From Thozetella sp. PMI_491 (lineage: Eukaryota; Ascomycota; Sordariomycetes; Chaetosphaeriales; Chaetosphaeriaceae), in NCBI GenBank assembly GCA_021432635.1, contig MU270017.1, positions 932,566 to 996,565 on the forward strand: a stretch of 64,000 nucleotides of DNA, written 5' to 3'. A program made the translations under genes and the position numbers. Position 1 is the first letter of the stretch. Every line of letters begins with the position of its first letter. The notes beneath the pieces were generated by a model. That model had not been told where the DNA came from. It saw nothing but the letters and a program-made list of their open reading frames with translations, and made no database searches. This document shows, piece after piece, positions 1 to 9,802 of the stretch.

Positions 1-2576
1 CCGTTAGGAGGAAGAAGAGGAGGAGGGTGCATATTGATGTCGATGCTCTCAGACATGATGGTCGACGCGGCACTAAGTCGACGACCGGGCTGCCTGGCAG
101 GCTTGTCCGCAGGAACAGGGGTACTTGAGCGTGAGCCTGCTTTTTCCGTAGCGAGGACAGAGCTGCCGGCTACCGTCCTCCTCCGGTTCTTCCGTTCCTT
201 CTCTTCGTCGAAGTCGTCTGTGAGGATGGCGGGCTTCGGCTTGCGCTCTCTCAAGGCCATTCTCGTCGATGGCCGATCTGCAGGAGGCGCCGCAGGTGGC
301 AAGCTGCCGGGAGGGAGAGACTGCGAAAGAGCCGACTGCTTACCACGCCGGACTCGCATGGCTTCAGCATTCAAATCTTCATGCTTGCAGCTGTCGGTCT
401 GCCTCTCGCTAGGAATCAAGAGCTTGCTGAGCTCATGTGTCGCAATGGTCCAAGGTACCTCAGGAGGTGGAGGCGTGGGCGCCCTTGAAATGGGAACGGG
501 GGTGGATCGGCCGGAAACCCCTGACATGCTGCGCCGGACACTCGGAGCCGCCACGACCTTAGCTATTGAGGACTGCGTGGGCGACGAATACGTCGGGGGC
601 GTTGTGCTGCGAGGCTTCTTGGGTGGTGGCGGAGGAGAGACCATGGCGGTTTCGAGTTTCTCTAGCTCGGCAGCAGACCACCACGATGGCTCATATCGGC
701 GAGTGCCCCTCTCGCTGGCCGAAGAGTCCTTGCGGCCGCGGACCATCCCGATTCTGCTGCCCATCTCGTAGCCAAGCCCGTTAGATTCTTGCTCTCTGAT
801 CGGGGCCGGATCGTCACCTGCCAAACCGCCCAGGTGGCTGAAGACTCCAGAGCACAGTGCTCGGTCGCTGTACCCGCCTTCCAGGACACTGATGATCCGG
901 CCCTCGACGCTCGTTCCCTCCTCCGCGGCGATCTTTACGACATCCCGCGTGAGCCGCGCATAGAATTCGGTGGGCACATTCACCTTGTGCCGTTGCATAC
1001 CCTCGCCCTCCCATTCGCTTGCATCGAATCCAGCCGATAGGAAGATTGCCGCCTTGGAATTCAAGCTCGAGGCGCGGAGACGATCTGTCTGGGCCTTGAG
1101 ATAACTGCGCGTCTTCTCGAGGAGTATCGAGTATTTCGACTCATAAAGCTGCCAGAACTCAGCCTCAGAGCTCCAGGGTTGGAGATGGACGTTCCATATG
1201 TTCTGCCCGTGAGCATTGTCGATGCAGAGACTCGCATTCTTGACCTTCTCTTCGTCGCCTCCCTCGCATGGGTACGAGTTGATGTCGTGGAGGCTGAAGT
1301 AACCAATCGACGTCTTTTTCCACCACGCCGCATTTTTGGGAAGGCCTACGCTCCTGGCATTGTGCTGCCACGCCACTGACTGGGACCCATCGCCGTGATG
1401 AAGGTCGAAATCGATAATAGCGGCGTGCGTGAGCCCATGGCTGAGGATCGCATGCATGATGCCCACGTGCACGTTGTTAATCCAGCAGAAGCCAGAGGGG
1501 AACGAGGCTGAACAGTGATGGCCCGGCGGTCGGATCGCAACGAAGGCACGCTTCGGGCCTTGCTGAGGACTGAACACGGTGTCGACCGCGTCGCAGACAC
1601 CCCCTAGCGAGCCCTCTAGGGCATCCAGAGACTCAGCACAAAGATAGAGATCACCCTCGTGGAACTTCTTAGGCGGCTCCGCGCCGGGGCCCCGGTCCAT
1701 GTCGGGTCTCTGGAGCTCCTTGCCATTTATGGTGAGCTTGGCCTCGGCCGAGTCACACATGATCTTCAGCTCCTCCATCCACTTCGTCCCGTGTACGTTT
1801 GTGACAGCCTGTGATCCCAATGACACTCTCCGGGACGTCTTTTGTATGCGAAATGGTATGGTCGGTATCAGAGCCGGGCTGAGGCCGGGCCCAGGGGGGA
1901 ATGCTCCATCCTGATGGCGTTCCCCCAGACGCACGTAAGCGGCCGATACACCCATCACGCTCGCCTTTATCCGCTCGGGGCGCTCAACAATGGTGTTCAG
2001 GGAGGCACGCGAGGTCCGGGGCCGCGAATAGCGATGGCCGTAGCAGGCATCGTGCAGGAATACGATGGTCTCGGTCGACTGGTCCGTGTTGGCGCCGTGG
2101 AAGGCCTCGAGCTCGGCCGCGAAGTGCTTGCTAGCGACCGAGTTCGCGGTCGGGGGGGCCGGGGTCTGCACCTCGGGCGACACACTGCTGAGCGGCGAGC
2201 GGCCCGAGGATGGAGATAGAATGTTGACTGAGCTTGCGCGGCGTGGTGGGGCAACCCCATTGGCGGAATGCAGCGAGTTCATGGACGCTTTTCGGAGCAG
2301 CGTCGGGGTCGCAGAGCGCGACGGAGTCGACATGCCATTCAGGGGACTTCGCAGCGCACTGCTGGGGCGAGGGGTGCTGGGCGACCGGTCAACGGCGGGC
2401 TTGAAGGGGCTAGAAGCCACGCTGTGTCGGCCGGAGCGCGGAGAGTTTATGGCGGAGGTAGAAAGCGATAGGTGCTTGAGCGAGTTCGACAGCTGGTCGC
2501 CTGCAGAATCTAAGTCGCGGTTGACGTTCGCCCCCCTCGTCGAAGAAGAGGGGGAGGGGGAGTAGCCCGATGCCAT
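1..2576 (-). CDS. hos3: HOS3-type histone deacetylase, 3' end missing
   Basis: Zinc-dependent class II-like lysine deacetylase of the fungal HOS3 family, expected to remove acetyl groups from histones. The frame is open without introns from the ATG at 2576 to the window edge (858 codons); the stop lies outside. Residues 1-170 are a Ser/Pro-rich disordered leader. The catalytic domain follows: the start of the domain reads FLHDACYGHRYSRP, the tandem histidines sit in RPPGHHC (His 353-354), zinc and charge-relay residues in DFDLHHGDG (about 388-396), then SAGFDASEWEGEG and the C-terminal motif VLEGGYS. The glycine-rich FCWINNVHVG segment is also typical. After the domain comes a long basic, Ser/Pro-rich tail that is still open at position 1. 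The ATG at 2576 is the first in frame, and the codons upstream do not look coding. Family assignment is firm; the length of the tail is unknown. Confidence 0.93.
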   Translation of the reverse strand, partial: MASGYSPSPSSSTRGANVNRDLDSAGDQLSNSLKHLSLSTSAINSPRSGRHSVASSPFKPAVDRSPSTPRPSSALRSPLNGMSTPSRSATPTLLRKASMNSLHSANGVAPPRRASSVNILSPSSGRSPLSSVSPEVQTPAPPTANSVASKHFAAELEAFHGANTDQSTETIVFLHDACYGHRYSRPRTSRASLNTIVERPERIKASVMGVSAAYVRLGERHQDGAFPPGPGLSPALIPTIPFRIQKTSRRVSLGSQAVTNVHGTKWMEELKIMCDSAEAKLTINGKELQRPDMDRGPGAEPPKKFHEGDLYLCAESLDALEGSLGGVCDAVDTVFSPQQGPKRAFVAIRPPGHHCSASFPSGFCWINNVHVGIMHAILSHGLTHAAIIDFDLHHGDGSQSVAWQHNARSVGLPKNAAWWKKTSIGYFSLHDINSYPCEGGDEEKVKNASLCIDNAHGQNIWNVHLQPWSSEAEFWQLYESKYSILLEKTRSYLKAQTDRLRASSLNSKAAIFLSAGFDASEWEGEGMQRHKVNVPTEFYARLTRDVVKIAAEEGTSVEGRIISVLEGGYSDRALCSGVFSHLGGLAGDDPAPIREQESNGLGYEMGSRIGMVRGRKDSSASERGTRRYEPSWWSAAELEKLETAMVSPPPPPKKPRSTTPPTYSSPTQSSIAKVVAAPSVRRSMSGVSGRSTPVPISRAPTPPPPEVPWTIATHELSKLLIPSERQTDSCKHEDLNAEAMRVRRGKQSALSQSLPPGSLPPAAPPADRPSTRMALRERKPKPAILTDDFDEEKERKNRRRTVAGSSVLATEKAGSRSSTPVPADKPARQPGRRLSAASTIMSESIDINMHPPPLLPPN

Positions 2577-4566
2577 GGTGCTGTCGTGCTTTGCAAATCG
2601 ACATCAGCGCATGCGGGAGGGAACGGGGCACGAGGGCGGCAAAACGCAGGAGCCGGCGGTGCAACAGCGACACGGAGGCTCCCTTGCGGTGCAGAAATCT
2701 AGAACTCGTATCGAATTCAATGGCGGCGTGAGGCTCTGCTGAAAGGTGTGCGGTGAGGATCCCGATTGCTGTATGTTGTCATCGTACATGCGCTTTGGTG
2801 GAGCTGGTAGCGATGGCAAAGTGCAGGAGCCGCGTTTCGCAAACTTGGGCCAAGTTTCCCCATCACAAAGTCGCGTCGCGTCTAAATAAATCTTGGACGT
2901 CATAGCAACAAGCCCCCACCCTGCGTATGGTGCGCCAAGAACTCAACGACTTTTCTATCCCCTCTCTTTTGTTTTCCTCCCTTTTCCGCCAATAAACACT
3001 TACTAGGGGTCAACTGGCATTATAGCCCCCTATTTCCGCCTACGACCCTTCTTCCCCAGGACCCTTTTGTTTTTTTCTTCTTCTTCCATGCCGGCGCGAG
3101 ACACATGCTTTGCTACATTTCTAAAGCGTTTGGGATGTCTCTGTGCACACGACTCCGTACTGCTGTGCAAGTTTCAGTCCACGCCGACTATTTTCATGAG
3201 GTTTCAGGGCTGGCTTCTTTCAGAATTGCTTTCACCATAATATTCTCTAGTCTTTATGCTGAGCATATAATTAATTAGATGTTCATGTTTTCCTCTTTCC
3301 GCCCTAAGGTCCAGCCTTTCGACCCCTGTGAGTAATCCTGGGAATCAAAGGAATAAGAGGCCCCCCCACCTAGGAGAAAAGAGAAGGTGGAGACTCTACT
3401 TAGAAGCTAGGGTCTAGATAACTTATTGTCTAAGCGAATGGCGGCTAGATGGAATCTCGATCGTTGCAGAATATTCCGGAGGGTGGTTCAGGTGGTTCCG
3501 CATCGTTACTAAAAGTCAAAGAGCCTCACGCCGGCGAGCCGACGGGAATAGTGGCGGAAGACAAACCAACAAAATAGTCTCCGGCGTTCGACCGCGAAGC
3601 TTGGCAAGGCTTTCTTGAAGAGTTAGCGGGGCTACCAACCATTTATTTTTTCTCTCTCATCTCCACAAACTCCGGCCTGGTACAACTGGGTAGTGCTTGG
3701 CCAAGCGTCTGAGGAAGAGTGATAGCCACGGCACTGCCGCTAAGAAACAATGTCTAGCTCAGCTTGCGGGTCCCACTGTCGAGCTGATTTTCGTTTACAG
3801 ACTACTTCTCAGCTGCCTAGTGGTCTGGTCCAATGGGATGTTTGCTTTCTCCCAGCAACCACGATGAAGCAACTTGCCTGGGCGGGGAGAGAGGGGGAAG
3901 GCTAGAACTTCCATGATATCCGGTTCGACTGCGGCCTCGCCTCTGCAGTTGCGTTGTCATTTAGCATGCATGTGACAGATTTTTGTGCTTGAGATTCATC
4001 AGCCAACGGTCTGGCGGTGTGTTGGCATCCCAAGCACCTCTCGGGTCACCGATATTCCCCGTGTCTCTGATCAGGTCGCACATTGATTCTCAACTGTCTC
4101 GGGTACCGGTCGTTTGACCGGCGCCACGGCTGAGAGGCGCGTCTATAAAAGTGACCGAGGCTGAGTCGTGGGCCGGCAGGAGGCGTGGCTTTTTTTTTTC
4201 CCTCTCGTTTCTCTCCATGGTGGAGGTTGGTCGGCTTCGAGCAGGTGCGTCCTTGGCCTATCCTCACCTCGCTAGTCTCGCGATGGCTCAGTGCCACAGA
4301 CCCTAGTGCTTCGATCGGGCCATGCACCCACGAGCTAGTGGAATATTGGTTCAAGATGGGCGAGAACCGCGCCGGCTCAGACCTGAATCTCGCAGCTCCC
4401 CATGCCGGGCTGCTCAGCAACGCCATGAGGTGCTACTTAAGACCGCCAGCGTCCCGCTGGCTTGGCTGGGCAGCAGCACCTGGGGAATTCTCGTAGCCTC
4501 GTAAACCTCCTAAGCTCCCGCGCCGAAGATCGAAAGACCGCGAAGGCACAGTCTAGCACGATCAAG
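2577..4566. other. Divergent intergenic region, HOS3 / GPI-anchored protein
   Basis: About 2 kb between two divergent genes. No open frame with coding character was seen on either strand. It holds pyrimidine-rich tracts near 2940-3090 (likely the HOS3 leader side) and near 4190-4220, and a TATA-like box at 4144. Nothing else is supported. Confidence 0.6.
4144..4150 (+). promoter_or_regulatory. Candidate TATA box (TATAAAA)
   Basis: A consensus TATAAAA lies 417 bp upstream of the GPI-anchored protein gene and is followed 40 bp later by a T/C-rich tract, a common fungal start-site context. If used, it implies a leader of roughly 390 nt holding six upstream ATGs (4217, 4283, 4322, 4356, 4402, 4425). 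This is inference from motif and spacing only. Confidence 0.35.
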
Positions 4567-5655
4567 ATGCATCTCTCCACCCTGCTCTTGGCAGTCCACG
4601 GCGCTGCGGCGCTTGATGCTGCTCTCCGCCCCCAAGCGCTTGCTGTCGTCGTTGCTGCCGCCACGACCACCGATCCCGGCCTCCTTGCCTGTGCTACCGT
4701 GGAGGCATTCGTTGACGGTTGCTATTCTGCTGGGTATCTCGACTCGACGGTCCCCTCAGCGACCGAGGCCGCGTGCTTGTGCTGCTCCAAGGGCACCAAC
4801 ATTGCTACAGCATACTCGAGCTGCCAATCCTACGTCGCCGCCTCCGCGAAGACAGCTACCGATGCCTACTCACGCAAGTGCCCCCATGTGTGTTGCCCAT
4901 GCTTGCTACTAGCTGTCTAACACACTCCAGTTGCCTCTCTCGGATACAATATCTGCAGCAAGGCCGGCAATGTCTGCGGAGCTGTAGCCACACCCACAGC
5001 CACGGCCACGGGCGCCACGACCAAGGTCACTACCGATGCCGCTACCTCCGTTACCTCCGCAGTAGGAGCGCAGGGTGCTGCTGCTTGCTCGTCACTCATC
5101 GGCATAGTGACTTCCTGCTCCAGCGCGGTCCCCGGGTGGAGCACCCTGGCGGCGAGCTCCATGGCCTCTTGCCTCTGGTGAGCCCTTACCACCTGCCATC
5201 ATGCTGACGATAGGGAGGAATGCTAACGCGAACTCAAAGCTACTCCAGCAGCAAGTACAACACTAAGTTCGACGACTATGCCAGCGTGTGCGCGCCGTAC
5301 GCGAAGACGTCCCTCACGTCGCAGTATTCTGGTAAGCAACCTCGGAAGTCAGGCTTCTCGTGGAGCAGTAGCTAACACACCCAAAGCCGTCAGCGAGCTC
5401 CAGACCTTCTGCGAAGATTACCCTCCCGCGACCGCAACGACGCGGACTAGCACGACCTCGACGTCCAAGACATCCACCACCGGCGCCGGCGGGGTTACTG
5501 CCGCCGGCTCCTCGACCAGTTCGACCAGTGCAGCGGCAACCGTCTTTGTGACGAGGTCATCCTCGGCCTTCGCGCCCCCGACTCTGGCCGGTGGGGTGGC
5601 CGTCTGGCTCGCTAATGCCATGACTTTTGTGCTCTCCTTCTTCATCCTGATTTGA
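4567..5655 (+). CDS. GPI-anchored secreted protein with two tandem six-cysteine modules
   Basis: Probable cell-surface protein of unknown function, 304 aa. Exons: 4567-4873, 4931-5177, 5240-5331, 5387-5655. Residues 1-17 form a signal peptide. Two modules share the spacing C-x9-C-x17-C-L-C, then C after 13 or 16 residues, then C after 24 or 21. A Ser/Thr/Ala-rich stalk and a hydrophobic tail ending FVLSFFILI fit a GPI-attachment signal, so it should sit on the plasma membrane or wall. Intron 1 uses a GC donor (GCAAGT), with CTAAC branch at 4917 and CTCCAG acceptor; reading through it meets a stop at 4918. Introns 1 and 3 both fall in phase 1 right after a Tyr-Ser, eight residues before the last cysteine of each module, which supports both the splice model and an internal duplication. 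It resembles fungal secreted cysteine-rich proteins sometimes called infection-structure proteins, but no named family can be confirmed here. Confidence 0.82.
4874..4930 (+). other. GC-AG intron in the GPI-anchored protein gene
   Basis: A 57-nt intron with donor GCAAGT, branch CTAAC (4917-4921) and acceptor CTCCAG. GT alternatives at 4878, 4888 and 4890 give the wrong frame. GTTGCC at 4892 keeps frame but is a poor donor. Only the GC donor gives a protein whose cysteine spacing and intron position match the second module of the same protein. Confidence 0.75.
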
Positions 5656-6357
5656 AAAGTTCCTGCGGGCAGATTCGAGTCTGCGCGTTATGGATCTTGA
5701 GCCAGGAACAGGGTATCGGAATTAATGCCAGCGGTCGTGTTGGTGCTCGGAGGATTTGGTCATGGATTGGGGGGGTATAGGAGTAATTCATAATCAGCGT
5801 GCCCGTAAATACGAAGCGTCTTGTCCTTGCAATGCAATTTTGGAAACGATCCTGCGGTGTAAGAGACCTGTCCCACTTCCTGGACTAGAGAGTCAGGCCA
5901 TGAGCCTGCTTATTGCGCGGTGGTGCGAAGCAAATAAATGGAAGCCAGTGCATCCTTGATCTCGCAGTGAGAGCGAAATATGACCGAAGGCCATGCTTGT
6001 CGAGGTAAATGACTCGGCGTTCTAGAACGTTCATGCGGCCGGGTCCCAGGCTAAAGCTCGACCGGTCAACCCTGACTAAGACTAGACACGCCACATATCT
6101 GCATCTATTATTCGTTCGATTGCGACAATGTCACGGAAGTCGGCTTCGGGGAGGGACGGGAGGGACGGGAGGGTTGAGAGGAGAGATTGCAAGAGGAAGA
6201 ATCCAGTGCTTCTTGTGGTATCAAGGTTAAATCATGATGCATTAGTGTTGCAGAGGGTATAGCCTCGCCTGGCTGTCTAACACAGCTAGCCTTATAGCTA
6301 AGGCTTGGGTATCTTGAGTGACTCTAGGAAACCATCAGACTCCAGAACCGCCAAGTG
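5656..6357. other. Convergent intergenic region
   Basis: The 3' ends of the GPI protein gene and the 2EXR gene face each other here. Besides the G-rich tract at 6148-6173, there is a perfect 5-bp stem with TTCGAG loop at 5669-5684, 14 nt after the stop codon, possibly a 3'-UTR hairpin. No gene was seen. Confidence 0.55.
6148..6173 (+). repeat. G-rich tract with G-quadruplex potential
   Basis: Six runs of three or more G separated by one or two bases, arranged as a 9-bp repeat of GGGAGGGAC. The tract exceeds the usual four-run quadruplex pattern and lies between two convergent genes. Structure in vivo is not shown. Confidence 0.7.
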
Positions 6358-7095
6358 TTAAACGCAGGTGACTGCAAGATGTTGTTGTTGTTCTTGATGC
6401 CAGGCCTTTGTCTTTGGGATGAGAGAAAGTCGGCGCTCGCCCCAGTCATCGCACTCGTCCATCTCTTCGTGGCACGGACTTGCCGGCCGCAATTCGTATC
6501 CAACCTCGTAGCTGAATGCCTCGGTGACGTCCTCGGTTAACTGTAGAATATGCCCTTGGTCGGCCCTGGGGTCCATGAATTCGATCTGGGCTCCTTGGCC
6601 GGCGATGCCCCTCTCTTCCGAGCCCGACGGGAAGACAAGGAATGTTTCTCTCAGGTAAGGGAAGTTCCTCATGAGGCAGAACTTGCTGTAGGTCTCCCAG
6701 GGCCTGCGGATCTCAGGTGGGACGTGGTCGATGGCCAGGCTATGGATGTGCTCGGCCGTCTCAGTGATGTACTGAGCAAAGTCGCGGGCCGTCTCGCCAT
6801 ATCCCATATTGCCGCCTCGGGGAATGTAAAGGACGTCGAATGAGGGGGCGAAATAAATGCTCCCAGGCTGGGTCTTGGTGCCGAAGAACTTTGTATAGAG
6901 CCGGAATCCTTCGTGTCGGCTCTCCCGGCAGGCGTGCAGGAGCGCAGGTGGCTGCGTCGAGGTCAAGCACTTGTCCTGCTCCTCTGAGTAGCGAACCTCG
7001 ACGACACGGGGAGTGCAGCTCAGGGCCCAGATCTCGAGCCGAAGCTCGGTGGGAAGAGCGGCGAATAGGGAGAAGGTCTGTAAGTTGGTGGCCAT
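6358..7095 (-). CDS. 2EXR-domain protein
   Basis: Single-exon protein of 245 aa. Near the N-terminus it carries the pattern F-x2-F-x2-LP-x-E-LRLEIW followed by PRVVEV and later LLHACRESRHEGFRLY, which is the hallmark of the fungal 2EXR domain (an F-box-like, lineage-expanded family without known biochemical role). The frame is open further upstream to 7248, but the extra stretch is low-complexity and the ATG at 7095 begins right before the domain, so that start was chosen. The C-terminal half is mixed alpha/beta with an acidic stretch and a Gln-rich tail. Such proteins are very numerous in Pezizomycotina; the role of this member cannot be told from sequence. Confidence 0.8.
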   Translation of the reverse strand: MATNLQTFSLFAALPTELRLEIWALSCTPRVVEVRYSEEQDKCLTSTQPPALLHACRESRHEGFRLYTKFFGTKTQPGSIYFAPSFDVLYIPRGGNMGYGETARDFAQYITETAEHIHSLAIDHVPPEIRRPWETYSKFCLMRNFPYLRETFLVFPSGSEERGIAGQGAQIEFMDPRADQGHILQLTEDVTEAFSYEVGYELRPASPCHEEMDECDDWGERRLSLIPKTKAWHQEQQQHLAVTCV

Positions 7096-8333
7096 GTTGG
7101 GTGTAGCAAGAGGACGACAACGGGGCCGTGGTGGGAAGATGGACACAGCCTCGCCGGACAAACTTGTGCCGTGGCCGCTGGGAGGGGGGGGGTGGCCTTT
7201 ATGTATTTGAGGCTTCCGCCATGTCAGCCCCATAAACAAGGAGGGCATATCATATGAGCAAGGTCAAGTCCCCTAGGCTCCTGTCAGACCATAGGGCTCG
7301 CGGCCCCGACGCCGGGTCTTCCCTGCGCAGGCCGTGGTACTAATACTAGTTGGAGTTGGGGGTGCGGGCTGGCGTCCAACGGGAGGGACCCACGATGCGG
7401 AGGCATACGCAGGAAACTGAGGCGTGGGCCGCGCTGGCATGGCTAGCATGTCGCCAATCTGGCGGCTGTCATGTGGCATTGCTTATTTTGCCCATTAACA
7501 GCAGCAGCTTTCACGCGTCTTCCCTGCGCTTCCTGGCGCCGTGGCGTCCCATCAGATGGCCGCAGGCATCGGCGGCCATCTGGAGAGGAGGGGTAATAAT
7601 GCTGTGCTACCGTGCTCTTCTCGGCATGCAGAACAAGACAGGCAGGACGACAGGCAGGACGACAGGCAGGACGACAGGCAGGAGGAAGGGCAGAACGAAG
7701 GCAGCGCGCACGCTCCGCCGCCCTCCCACAGCAAAAAATTTCTCCCCTCGGCACACGCGCAGGGGAGGCATCCGGCACCTAGGTCAGAACTTTCTGAATT
7801 TTGCGCAGGGCCTAACGGGACCGGGACACAGCGCCGGTCCTGATAGGCTGCGCAGACGGTCGAAATAGGAAATTCGATCAAAGGATCTCCATCCGCAAAG
7901 CGTGTAATATTCGTGCATGTATCCACACCAACGTCGAAGTCATACGATATTCTAGAGCTAGGAGGCCCAGTTCCCAAGGTTAGCCTTGGCCATCCAAACT
8001 TGCCACGCTGCGCCCGCCGTGTTGGGCGCCGGTGTGCAGGGATTAGGCGCCAGGGCGCTTACCCTCCCGAGACCCCAGGAATTTTTTTTCCCGGCCTAAA
8101 TTCGTGCTGCAGTTTCAATGCTCCCCCAAAAGCGGTTTTGGGCTCGGGTCACTGCAGGAGCTTCCCCCTCGAGCCCCTCCACCCCACCAACGCAACCCAC
8201 CCGGCGCGAACTGCGACCGACTAGGTCGTTCGCACGCCTTCCTCCTCACGCAACCTTTGCGCTCGTGTGCTCCCTCGGTGTCCCGCCGATATTCGCTCCA
8301 CAGCCTGCAAGTGTCTGCCCGCGAGGCGGGATC
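7096..8333. other. Intergenic region, 2EXR protein / tRNA-guanine transglycosylase
   Basis: A divergent spacer with a 12-bp minisatellite at 7637-7684 and C-rich sequence toward the transglycosylase start. The transglycosylase frame remains open back to an ATG at 8118, but that stretch reads like a proline/serine-rich leader. No other gene seen. Confidence 0.5.
7637..7684 (+). repeat. 12-bp minisatellite, four copies
   Basis: Four head-to-tail copies of GACAGGCAGGAC; the last copy differs at its final base. It is intergenic and length polymorphism is likely. Confidence 0.9.
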
Positions 8334-9802
8334 ATGTGGGCGGCGAGAAGGATGGCCTCGACGACATCGGCATCCTCTGCCGCTCTCACGTTTGAGCTGG
8401 TCGCCAAGTGCTCTGTTCGTGTTGCCCCCCCTTGCAGCTCGTCCCTTCTTTCCTTTCCAACCCCCCCGCCCCTTTTCACCTCGCCCCTTCCCCCCTTTGA
8501 GTCTCGTCTCGTGACCCATTGCGACCATCCATCCGGGTACTCCCGACTAACCAGAGCCTCGACGCAGACCACCCGAGCCCGGGCCTCCGTCCTGACCCTC
8601 CCCCATGGCCCCGTCAATCTGCCCATGTTCATGCCTGTTGCGACACAGGCGTCGCTGAAGGGCCTGACGCCTGAGCAGCTCGAAACAACGGGATGCCGGC
8701 TGTGTCTTAACAACACATACCATCTCGGTCTCAAGCCGGGACAGGAGGTCCTAGACGCCGTCGGCGGCGCCCACAGGCTGCAAGGATGGAAGTACAACAT
8801 CTTGACTGACAGCGGAGGGTATGCGCTGGAGCCCCTTTTGTTCTTTCCCGCCCAGGATCGCTGTCTGACAGGACCTCGACTAGCTTCCAGATGGTCTCCC
8901 TCCTCGAACTGGCCACCGTTACCGAGGAAGGCGTGCGCTTCCTGTCGCCCCACGATGGCGCCCCCATGTTGCTCACGCCGGAGCACTCGATGAGCTTGCA
9001 GAACTCAATCGGCTCCGACATCATGATGCAGCTGGACGACGTGATCGTCACGACGTCGCCCGACAAGGAGCGCATGCTCGAGGCGATGCGCCGCAGCGTG
9101 CGGTGGCTTGACCGCTGCATTGCTGCCCACAAGTACCCAGATCGCCAGAACCTATTCTGCATCATTCAGGGCGGGCTGGATCTGGACATGCGGCGCGAGT
9201 GCTGCCGCGAGATGGTGGCACGTGACACGCCGGGCATCGCCATCGGGGGGCTCAGCGGCGGCGAGGCGAAAGACGACTTCTGCCGAGTCGTGGCGGCGTG
9301 CACCGAGCTGCTCCCGGATCTGAAGCCTCGCTATGTGATGGGCATTGGCTACCCCGAGGACCTAGTGGTCAGCGTCGCGCTGGGGGCCGACATGTTTGAC
9401 TGCGTGTGGCCTACCAGGACTGCCCGGTTTGGCAATGCTATCACGAAGTATGGAGTCCTTAATATCCGGAACGCCAAGTATGCCGAAGACTTTGGCCCAA
9501 TCGAGCACGGGTGTGGCTGCCCCTGCTGCCGACCCGCAGGAGAGGAAGGTAGTCTGGCCATCACCAAGGCCTTCGTTCACCATAACGTCGCGAAGGAAAC
9601 GGTGGCGGCGCATCTGCTGACACTGCACAATGTGTGGTACCAATTAAATCTCATGAGGGAGGCTAGGGACGCCATCGTGGCAGACCGGTTCCCGGCGTTC
9701 GTAAAGGAGTTCTTTAGAAGGCTATACCCCGATAGACATGACTTCCCGTCGTGGGCCGTTGAGGCGCTGCGTGGAGTAGGATTGGATCTGTTAAAAGACT
9801 AA
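8334..9802 (+). CDS. Queuine tRNA-ribosyltransferase catalytic subunit
   Basis: Exchanges guanine for queuine at wobble position 34 of tRNAs with GUN anticodons; in eukaryotes the catalytic subunit works with a QTRT2 partner, often at the mitochondrial surface. Exons: 8334-8414, 8568-8818, 8884-9802, giving 416 aa. Family landmarks in order: FELVAKCS, LPHGPVNLPMFMPVATQ, LCLNNTYHLGLKPG, the DSGGF active-site region rebuilt across intron 2, IIQGGLD, GGLSGGEAKD, MGIGYPEDL, DCVWPTRTARFGNA, and the zinc site C-x-C-x2-C with a downstream His. Intron 1 (153 nt, CTAAC branch) is a multiple of three and has no stop, so retention would insert 51 residues; family spacing shows it is removed. Intron 2 (65 nt) breaks the frame if kept. 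ATGs at 8334, 8352 and, less likely, 8118 are all in frame. Confidence 0.92.

Noticed and set aside
34-771. Plus-strand frame of 245 codons
   Set aside because: It lies opposite the Ser/Pro-rich tail of the histone deacetylase, starts at a TTG and has no family likeness; it is the complement of real coding sequence.
4719-5207. Alternative 162-codon frame across the GPI protein gene
   Set aside because: It destroys the paired cysteine spacing and runs through clear introns.
5669-5684. Hairpin with TTCGAG loop resembling a tRNA T-arm
   Set aside because: No acceptor, D or anticodon stems could be found around it; kept only as a possible 3'-UTR hairpin.
7637-7684. CRISPR-like array
   Set aside because: Direct 12-bp tandem units without spacers; a minisatellite in a eukaryote.
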